From positions 12,939,160 to 13,003,159 of the forward strand of contig JAULJL010000021.1 in NCBI GenBank assembly GCA_030761205.1: 64,000 nt of DNA. The letters run 5' to 3'. The notes under the pieces are model-generated. The model ran no database searches. It saw nothing but the letters and a program-made list of their open reading frames with translations, and was not told where the DNA came from. The translations under genes were made by a program, and so were the position numbers. Source of the stretch: Fremontodendron californicum. Taxonomy: Eukaryota > Streptophyta > Magnoliopsida > Malvales > Malvaceae. This document shows, in pieces, positions 55,944-64,000 of the stretch. Numbering within the stretch: the stretch's first letter is position 1; every line of letters begins with the position of its first letter.

Positions 55944-57693
55944 GGCATAATGACTAAAATAACCCTTGATCTATACCAAAATGTTCATTTAAGCTCCTAT
56001 TCTTTTATTCGTAGCAATCAAGCCATCAATCTATTATTTTGTGTCATTTAAGTCTAATTTGGATGAAAAATGCTGACGTCATTAACAACACAGTTAATTC
56101 TCAATGTAAACATACACATGACATACACATAGACAAAATAAGATGATGTGGCAAACACACATTAATAAATTTGATGACAAGATAATTTATTTTTAAATAA
56201 ATAAATTTAAAAATAATAAATTTTAATATTTATGAAAAATATATTTAGACTTAATTAAGATAAATATAATAGATAATAATATCTTAGAAAATAATATTAA
56301 CTCATATTTCACTCGATCATTTATCCTCCAAGCAACGAAATTGCCGGCACCGGGGGCTATTTTTTTCTTCCCTCTCTATCTCCTCTGATGAAGACTTTTT
56401 CCTTCTTGTTAGCACTTAAGAATTTTTTTTTAAGTATTCAAAAACTAAATCTCCACTTTCGTAAGTAGATTTGTTCATGGGTTGGGCAGCTCGTCCAGTC
56501 CGTATTGGGTTGGATCTAAGCAGGATATTTTTGTTCCGGGTCGATCCAGTCCGATCCGGAACAGTGTTTTTTTATTATAATAATATTATTTTATTTAATT
56601 TTAATTATAAAAATATAAAAAAATATTTTTTATTCCGATGAACAGTAAATTCAGACCTACCAATCCGACCCAAGATCAAACCTAGATAAAAAATAAAAAA
56701 AAAAAATCGAGCCACGATCCGACCCGGCCCGATCTATGAGCAGTTCTATTCGTAAGTCACAAATTCCCAAATCATGAACCCTAAACAAAGAACCAAGACA
56801 CATATCCTAAACAAATCTTCAGATTTTCAAAAAAATCTATATAGAGACTTGAAAAGAAAAATTGAAATAGTTCCCTAGGCTTCATTCTTTTCATCTCTTT
56901 CCGTTCTCTGTTTAAAAACGTACATTCTCTCTTCAATTTTGGTTCTAACTTTTTCTTCTTCTTTACTTTTTCCTTTAATTTTTTTCTTCCTTAGTTTTTT
57001 GTTCCGTTTTGAGAGAATTGAATTTCAAATCTTGTGAATTTTGGTTGGCGGGTGATTTTTGTTTAGATTGGAAATCATGAATTTTGGGCATCATGAGAAT
57101 GGATGTTTTAGAATTTAGAATAAAGAGGGATTTTAGTTAGAATGTGAGATATATTGTTGATTTTCTATGTATTTTTTGGGTTTGTGTTTAGATTTTCTAG
57201 AGAAAGTAGTGGGAATGGATTTGATTTTGCTAGTTTCAGATTTGATTTTTTTTAATGTTTTTCTGCGTCTGAAAATGGATAGCCATGGATGATGGTGAGA
57301 TCTGCGAAACACAAAATGACGATGCAAGGATGGTAAAACCAAAAAGAAAAAGAAAAAAATCAAATCAAATCAAATCAAATCCTTGCATAGCAGAACAGAA
57401 AATGGGTAGCCATGGGTTTGATTCTTTTTCTTTTCTTTTTTTTTTTTAATTTTAATTAATTCATACATGACATACCACCTAAGTTCATTTGGTCCATGTA
57501 AGTATTAGTTGGCTTATCTTGTGTCCATGTAAGCACCTGCCAAACTGAGATTAACGGATATTAACAGATTCCATCCAAATCTGATTTAAAGGGAACAAAA
57601 TAATAGTACGAGAGCTCAAAAAACTCAAATAAAAGATTAAGGGCTTAAATGAACAGTCTTGTATAGATTGAGGGCTTATTTTATCATTATGCC
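55944..57693. mobile_element. Mutator-like non-autonomous element, 1.75 kb
   Basis: Inverted ends GGCATAATGACTAAAATAAC and TTATTTTATCATTATGCC with inner matches (TTCATTTAAG / CTTAAATGAA), and a perfect 9-bp duplication TAATAACAT (55935-55943 and 57694-57702). No transposase. The middle (56330-56460 and 56750-57420) is not palindromic and contains sequence unlike the MITE arms, possibly captured host DNA. A hAT-like MITE is nested within. Confidence 0.92.
56466..56748. mobile_element. hAT-like MITE nested in the Mutator-like element
   Basis: 283 bp from TAGATTTGTTCATGG to CTATGAGCAGTTCTA with a perfect 8-bp duplication TTCGTAAG (56458-56465 and 56749-56756). Confidence 0.92.
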
Positions 57694-57711
57694 TAATAAC
57701 ATTAGCTTCAT

Positions 57712-58308
57712 TTTTTTTTTTTTCTAAATCAAAAGAGTATTATTAATAGAATAATCCAAATGGATACAAAATCCAATCTAACCACAAGGTTAGCAAAACT
57801 ATTGAAAACATTGGACTGCAATACAACACCAGACCAAAAAGATCACCAAAAGGCAAAAGAAATGGAATAGACAATAAAATCTGCCAACCCACAATAGCAT
57901 CCAAACATCTAAACTATGATTTTCAATAACATATGCTCCCCATTTTGAATTCCATTGAAGATAGAATTCTACACTATCTCCCACTCCACATTTTTTCCAT
58001 TTTTCCGAGACTTCCCACGTTGATTCCATAACATGACCGCAGAATCTGTTGACATTTGTCCAATTTATAACGGTAGACCAACAAAAACAGAGAACATAGA
58101 ACATGCTACCTTTTCGAGCCAAAATAAACACCACGCAGAAAAGATTTCCTTTCGATCAATTCCTGCTTTTGTGATTGCATCTGCCATCCCATTCACTTAT
58201 CTGCAGATTTTACCAAATCTTACCTCCTTAATTATTAAAACAAATTCGTCGATATCTTGAAACATATGCCACACCTTCCACGTTTGGTTTTCCTCTTTGC
58301 TGCACCAG
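57712..58308 (-). mobile_element. 5'-truncated LINE, 3' end only
   Basis: Minus-strand element whose poly(A) appears as a T run at 57713-57725. Read on the minus strand, about 58250-58150 gives FQDIDEFVLIIKEVRFGKIC, then a stop, VNGMADAITKAGIDRK, which is the C-terminal end of the RNase H domain found at the end of some plant LINE ORF2 proteins. The remainder is 3' UTR. Confidence 0.7.
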
Positions 58309-58640
58309 TTTTTTTTTTAGTCAGATGTTTCATTGATGATAGAGACAGAGAGAGATGAGGCTCTCATTACAGATAACAACACGGATAGAATGGATAGAGT
58401 CCCCATCCAAAAGACACAAAATGAGTCACCAAAGAGGAAATAGATACGCCAAGAGGCGATTTGATAATGAACAACGCATCTTCACGCAACCGAAATGGGA
58501 GAGGAATAAGATTTGTTTACTCCCAGACCATGAACATATCAGGACGATCCACATTCCACACCTGCCTTAGCCAAGGAGTCAGCAATTCTGTCCGCCTCAC
58601 GTTAGACGTTGCAAATAACACAGTTAAAATTATCATGAAT

Positions 58641-58967
58641 TCATTTCCCCTGAACCACCATAAAATTGTTGAAAATGATGATACGATCTGATTGGAAGCA
58701 CTGCTTATACCATATCATCAACAAACCTCCAGAGTTACCAATGGATGGGGAGAAAGACCAATAAAAATTGATGTCAGGCCATATACTTTGAATCAAAGAG
58801 ACTGAGATATCCTCCATTTTAGTTTCCTGTAACGGAATCATATCAAGCTTGTCCATCGAAATCATTCTTTTCACCGGATGAATTTTTGCTGAACTACCCA
58901 AACCCCTTAGGTTCCATGATAATATTCTCATTTTGCCTATGACAAAAGACCCAGCAGAAGAGAACAA
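58641..58967 (-). pseudogene. LINE ORF2 endonuclease fragment
   Basis: An APE-type endonuclease start: MRILSWNLRGLGSSAK, then LQETKMEDIS and GNSGGLLMIW, the conserved N, E and SGG blocks of plant LINE endonucleases that nick target DNA. It breaks off after about 95 residues, before the catalytic His/Asp region. Confidence 0.85.
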
Positions 58968-59264
58968 ATGAAGGGGTCTTCAACAAAACACCCTATGAAT
59001 CTTCAGTAGAATAAGCGATATGGAAAGAAGTCTTCGGAAATTCATCAGATAAGCAGTATACAGAAAATAGAAAAATAGAAAGAAAAAAAATCCAGCAGCC
59101 GAAACAAAAGATCATAAAAAAAAAAAACAGCGCACAACAAAGGGAAGAATCACCAGAAAAACAATCCAAATAATCACGAGAAAGATTAGATGGAAACAAC
59201 AGAGGTCACCCGAAAGAAGCTTTCAGAGTTAATTAAGAGATATTAAAGAGAACAGAATAGAGAG

Positions 59265-59816
59265 TTACCGCTCCCTATCCTCAATGATTCTTAAGCTTTC
59301 CAAGATTTCATTTTCGTCTCCTTTGGTAGATAATCCTATCATCTTTCCAATTTCCCATGTAGATCTAGCTTCGTCGCTACACGTTAGTCTTCGCATATTT
59401 CGAAAATCACCATCCGAAAGAGAGTCGTTGGCAATTTTCCCTTTCTTCAGTTTATGCGAGAGAGATTTGTTGATTTTGCTGCCTTTCTTCCTTCTTTGTT
59501 TCTGTTGTCTATGAGAGATATCATCCAGAAGCTTTTCCTCTAGTTCCTCTCTTGTCTTGGTTTTCTTTGGTTTGGGTTTAAGACCAGAAGTTGATTTACC
59601 ATTACCAACAGAGGGTTTGCATGAAGAATTATTGATTATAGGTCCACTAGAGATAAGCCCGCTCATTCCAAGATCTTTTTTGCCCCTACCCAAGGAAGAT
59701 GGCCCATTTAAAATGGGATTAGGCCCTACGCCAGAGGAATCCATGTGGTCAATTCTAGCTTCAGAACAATATTCTGGAAGAGGTAAAACATTCCTAACCG
59801 GACTGTCAGTTCCACC
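59265..59816 (-). pseudogene. LINE ORF1 C-terminal part
   Basis: A Lys-rich tail (KPKPKKTKTREELEEKL and HRQQKQRRKKGSKINK) and an acidic end. Upstream, the frame is interrupted by the hAT element and resumes at 61260-61327 (FLRLETTVADSEEMIGG). No zinc knuckle is seen because the 5' part of ORF1 is missing. Confidence 0.65.
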
Positions 59817-61259
59817 TAGAGGTGGCAATTGGGCGGGTTCGGGTGGATTCGGGTCGGGCTCATTCGGGTTCGGGTCCATCCGGGTTCGGGCTCATTCGGG
59901 TTCGGGCCCATTCGGGTTCGGGCCCATTCTGGTTCGGGTTCGGTCTGGGTTCGGGTATGTTTTACATCATTTTATTTTATATTAGATGTAATCATTTTTA
60001 CGTAATTTAAATATTTATATCTAAAAACAAATTATTAATTTATTATTATTTTTATACTTTTTCTATTATATGATAATTAATTATATTTATTTTTTAAAAT
60101 TAATATTTGTTAGCACCAAAAGAATAAGAAATTAATTTGTTATATAAAATCAAATTTTGAAATAATTTATTATAAAAAATATGATATATTATAAATTAAT
60201 CATATTGATATTTAAAATAATTGATTTGATGAACTCGAATTTCAAAATATAAATACATTATAATTTATATTCACTATAAAATAAAAAACTTTTAAAAATA
60301 AATCCTAGCCTTCATCTATTCGTTTATATACTTATAAAATGCAAAAATTTTATGCTTATAGTCAAGATATATATATCTATCGAGTACTTATATTTTTTTC
60401 ATCAGTATAAAGTATAAATTATAAAGTAGTACTAAAAAATATAATTTATATTTAAATTATACTTAATAAATATATAATTAATATGATTATTTATTAATAT
60501 ATAATAAATATACCCAAAACCAAAAGGTCATAAAACCCAAAACCCCATTAAACCCACCCGCTAAAATAAAATCCCATGAAAGCCATAATCCAATTAAACC
60601 CATCCTAACCTAACCGTATAAGTATAACCCAAAAGGCCAAAATAATTGAATTATTGTCAATTTTTTACCCTTAAGAATAATTGAATTATTGTCAAATTTT
60701 TTTTCACATCTCTAAAATTTTCAAGAATTTAAAATATTTAGATTGTAAATTCATCATGATATGAGACGTTAAAGTTATAACTTATAAGTACAAAATATAA
60801 TTTACTTTTTGATAAAATTATTATTTCATCATCATATATATATATATATATAATATATTAAATTTTAAATTTTAATTAAATTATTAAAAAAATTAGAATA
60901 AAATTAATAATTGAAGTTATTGCTTTGTAAAATAAAAAATTAATTGCAATTTGATTATTTTTATTTTTAGTATTAAATTCGGGTTCGGGTTCGGGCCGGT
61001 CTCGGGTTCGGGTCCATTCGGGTTCGGGCTCATTCGGGTTCGGGCCCATTCGGGTTCGGATCCATTCGGGTTCGGGCCCATTCGGGTTCGAGCCCATTCG
61101 GGTTCGGGTCCATTCGGGTTCGGACCCATTCGGGTTCGGGTTTTTTCGGGTTTAGGCGGGTTTTCGGGTTTTCGGATTTGGTCAAATCGGGTTTGGGCGG
61201 GTTCGGTTTCGGGTTTTCCTGAGCGGGTTTTCGGGTTCGGGTTCATTTTGCCACCTCTA
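59817..61259. mobile_element. hAT-like element with subterminal GGGTTCGGG arrays
   Basis: 1443 bp, inverted ends TAGAGGTGGCAA / TTGCCACCTCTA, and a perfect 8-bp duplication GTTCCACC (59809-59816 and 61260-61267). Both ends carry runs of a 15-16-bp unit CATTCGGGTTCGGGCC (59830-59965 and 60975-61255). The centre is AT-rich without coding capacity. Pro/Asn/Arg- or Gly/Phe-rich frames here are products of the repeat. Confidence 0.95.
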
Positions 61260-61327
61260 GTTCCACCTATCATTTCCTCGGAATCTGCTACAGTGGTTTC
61301 TAGCCTCAAAAATTCCTCTAAATACAA

Positions 61328-61876
61328 TAGTTTCTAGCCCTCAACCAGGGTTCCAACAGAGTACAACTGTGGAACCTGTTAACTTTTGCACCATCCATAG
61401 CATCATATGCATATGGCCAATCTTGAAAACAAACCCAAAATTACATCTATCTTTGCTTGCATAAATCTTGTCAGAACTCAGAAGTATGGCGATTCTAGAG
61501 TAGGACTAGCTTGAACAGAGACTTATTGGCTAAGAAAATGATAAGAAGACGACCTTGTGTCACATATCTTCTTAAAAAGATAATTTATATAATCATGAAC
61601 GCCAATGACCCTATGGAAATTTTAGCAATCTCTTCATGTTCGCCTATCAAACTAACAGGAAAGTACGATAGCCCTAGCATTTTTAGAATATATAAAGTAT
61701 AAACAACTACAAGAAACAAATCTAAAAAGCATCTCATAATCTTCAAAATATGGAATACAGTTCGAAAAAGGGGCAACCTTCAACTTTCTAAGATTATCCT
61801 AACCGTACTACTTGTTAAATGCTTGATGTTTGATGGTCGATGCCTTCCACTAGTGTAAATACATGGTTGCTAGGAT
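61328..61876. other. Intergenic DNA
   Basis: No recognisable gene. Short frames on both strands lack known motifs. Confidence 0.5.
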
Positions 61877-62130
61877 TAGACCCCGACAGGCCTGGCCCAA
61901 CCCGTACTGAGTCGGGCCTGGATAGGTGTTTTTTGATTCGGGTTGATCCGAATCACTGTTCATAAAATAAAAAAAATATTTTTTTATTTAAATTTAATTA
62001 TAAAATATATAAAAAATATTTTTTTTTTATTAAAGGTGAACAGTGAATTCGGACCCGTCTAAAGTCGAGCTTAGGTAAGGAAGTTGACAATTTTCCGGCC
62101 GTAGCCCGACTCGGCCAAGGAGCAAGTCTA
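61877..62130. mobile_element. hAT-like MITE
   Basis: 254 bp from TAGACCCCGACAGG to GGAGCAAGTCTA with a perfect 8-bp duplication GCTAGGAT (61869-61876 and 62131-62138). Confidence 0.92.
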
Positions 62131-62138
62131 GCTAGGAT

Positions 62139-64000
62139 CTGTTCTTAGTGATTCAATAAATACATGGTTTCTCCATGGACAACCTTATATTTAAAAAAAT
62201 GATATAAGAATGTATGACCAATAAACAATTTTCAACCATGATAGTATTGCTCAAAACAAAGTAATGCTAGGGATATTGAAGCAAGACATAATTCTCGACA
62301 AGCCCACTCGCAATGAGTTCAATAAAAGAGCATCACAATAGCTTTAGTGAGAAGTGCCTTACCAATAGTAGGAGGTCGTAAGAGAATTATTAACTGCTAC
62401 ATGAAAAATAGTGTAAAAAGTTAATAACTTTAAAGTAAAATGTAGAAGACAAAAAAATGGAAAAAAAGAAAATAACTTGAAGAGAAAGATCTCGACTTGA
62501 ACCACTGCTTCAATCTCTTTCCTATCCTCTCTAAATCCCTGCAATGCAAAATGAATGGAGAGTGTTTCAGTTTGAAAGAATTAAAATGATGCACTAGTAT
62601 TGGCCTATACTTGAGAATCCAAATCCTCTACCCCATTTTCGTGCCCCTACTCTCGTAACAAGTAGCGCGTCCTTTTTTTTTTTTTGGTTCTCTTCGTACT
62701 TGTTCGTTTTTAATGTTTGACACGATTCTTTATCTAATAAAAAAACCAATTTCGCTTGAAAAACAAACACTGATACAAAGACGATGCAAATAAAAGAGAT
62801 GATGTCGTGGAATTCATCTATTTGATCACCGGTAAAATACCAATCGATCATATTTGTATTTCGTAGCCCCCGTTAAAAGTTGAAAACAAACGATGAAGAA
62901 AGCGACAAGTGAGTGGGGGCACAAGTGGAGGTAAGGAAATAGGGGCAGAGGATTTCTATTCCTTATCAGATAGAGGTAAGTTTCTTAATAATAGATTTTC
63001 AAATGAAATAGAAGTCAATTATTAAGAAAAATTCAGATTTTTTTTTTCCTACGGATTATCTGATAAGAGAATTTTTGTAGGATATTTTTCTTCCAAATAT
63101 TAATCAAGAATAACATCAACAACAACTTCAGCTTAAGTGAAAATTATATATTATGAACCTTGAGAAAAACATTACAAAAAATATATTCTTTTGCTTAACT
63201 CCAACCAACAATTAAAGAAAAAAAAAAAACGTATTAAAATACCTTCGAGTTAGCCTTACAAGTTTTTAATCAACAAATACTACATTTATTTTTTTTTAAA
63301 TCAACAAATACTACATTTATTTTTTTAAAAAAATTGAAGAAAAACTCATGAGCAATTTATAACTAAAGTAACCATAAATTGTCCATCTTAAGTTCTAAAA
63401 AGAATCACCAAAACTACTAAACAAAAATGCAGTTCTATATATAATTTATAAATTTTTTCAACTAAGCCATTAATTGCATTTTAATATATATATATATATA
63501 TAAATTTAATATAATAATCCAAAATCATAAACTACCAAGGAGAGAAAAATAAATAAAGGAATTATGAGTTTTAAATTTTTGTTGAAAAGTATTAAAAAAA
63601 AAGTTTCAAGTGCACTTAACACTCCAATAAAAAATAAATATATGAAATACTAACTTCTATCTAAAATTTTAAAATTTAAAACTTAAAATAAAATTTCAAT
63701 GCAATTCACATTAAATTTTTTCCAAAAGCTGCAAACACAAAGCAAACAATAAATCAATAAAAATCTCAGATTCACATTAATTAATCCAATTATTGAAAAG
63801 AAAAAAATAGTCACTCACAAGAGCAAGTCTTAGGAAAAAGCAATATTCATTTCCCTCCTTGCCTAAACACCATTGCTGTAATCGGACTCTGCATCACCAT
63901 CGTCGCCACAACAAAGCGAAAATCAAGAAAAATATCAACAAAAAAATAATAATGAATGTCTTGAAAAGGAAAAAGCAATATTCATTTCCGTTCGGTCCAT
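62139..64000. other. Intergenic DNA, possible gene edge
   Basis: On the minus strand, GCATTGCAG followed by GGATTTAGAGAGGATAGG at about 62540 looks like an acceptor and the start of an exon (FREDRKEIEAVVQ), but no partner exons were found. A 19-bp repeat, AAAAAGCAATATTCATTTC, occurs at 63836 and 63970. (TA)n lies near 63487. Nothing firmer can be said. Confidence 0.35.

Larger units (their letters stand above)
58309..61327 (-). mobile_element. LINE with deleted RT, split by a hAT element
   Basis: On the minus strand: part of ORF1 (61327-61260 and 59816-59265), a spacer, the start of ORF2 with the endonuclease (58967-58641), then a direct jump to the RNase H tail (about 58602-58560, READRIADSLAKAG) and a poly(A) at 58309-58318. 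The whole reverse transcriptase is missing. The hAT element at 59817-61259 sits in ORF1. Confidence 0.75.

Noticed and set aside
59822..61337. Gly/Phe-rich and Pro/Asn-rich repeat proteins on both strands
   Set aside because: Translations of the GGGTTCGGG arrays of the hAT element; no conserved domain or start context.
62359..62851. Minus-strand frames with short exon-like stretches
   Set aside because: Isolated acceptor-like sites without a coherent multi-exon model or known motifs.

Overview
This is a stretch of nuclear DNA from a flowering plant, most likely a eudicot. The evidence is AT-rich intergenic DNA, a spliced multi-exon PIN-LIKES gene, a UGT73-type glycosyltransferase, a plant tRNA-Arg(UCU), and Copia, Athila and Tat/Ogre LTR elements with plant LINEs, hAT, Mutator and CACTA MITEs. 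The species cannot be fixed from the sequence.

Layout. (1) 571-5044: a young but internally broken Copia (Tork/TNT1-like) element with 510-bp LTRs and an ACAAG target duplication. (2) 5879-7363 (-): an intact UGT73-like glycosyltransferase, the first of two convincing host protein genes. (3) 7.4-14.6 kb: MITEs, a degenerate ~115-bp tandem array holding a Tat RNase H fragment, and tRNA-Arg(UCU) at 12142-12214. (4) 14688-25593: an old Tat/Ogre-type gypsy element with a broken gag, no pol, a 24-bp minisatellite and a LINE with a 5' inversion inside its 5' LTR. (5) 26.2-28.9 kb: two nested solo LTRs. (6) 30814-41435: a young Athila-type element, LTRs about 2 kb, target duplication AAGGG, tRNA-Asp-type PBS. 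It has a short gag-like ORF and no pol. In place of pol it carries two intact foreign ORFs: a basic Cys-rich protein resembling the nucleic-acid-binding proteins of carlavirus-type plant RNA viruses, and an intron-free LONELY GUY (LOG) cytokinin-activating enzyme. This is the most unusual object in the window. (7) 44331-51141 (+): a complete 10-exon PILS auxin-carrier gene with introns packed with MITEs. (8) 52-64 kb: a GRF zinc-finger pseudogene split by a CACTA element, an exon split by a Mutator MITE, a 1.75-kb Mutator-like element, two truncated LINEs (one split by a 1.4-kb hAT element), and intergenic DNA.

How parts relate. None of the three large LTR elements has a usable pol, so all must have been moved by enzymes supplied in trans. 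The near-identical LTRs of the Copia and Athila elements show that such mobilisation was recent. The Athila element looks like a vehicle for non-retroviral cargo. Each cargo ORF has its own TATA box and pyrimidine-rich leader, and the LOG ORF also has a duplicated 123-bp upstream block. Scars consistent with RNA-level capture (A18 runs, flanking direct repeats) lie around the cargo. Whether the cargo proteins act is not shown by the sequence.
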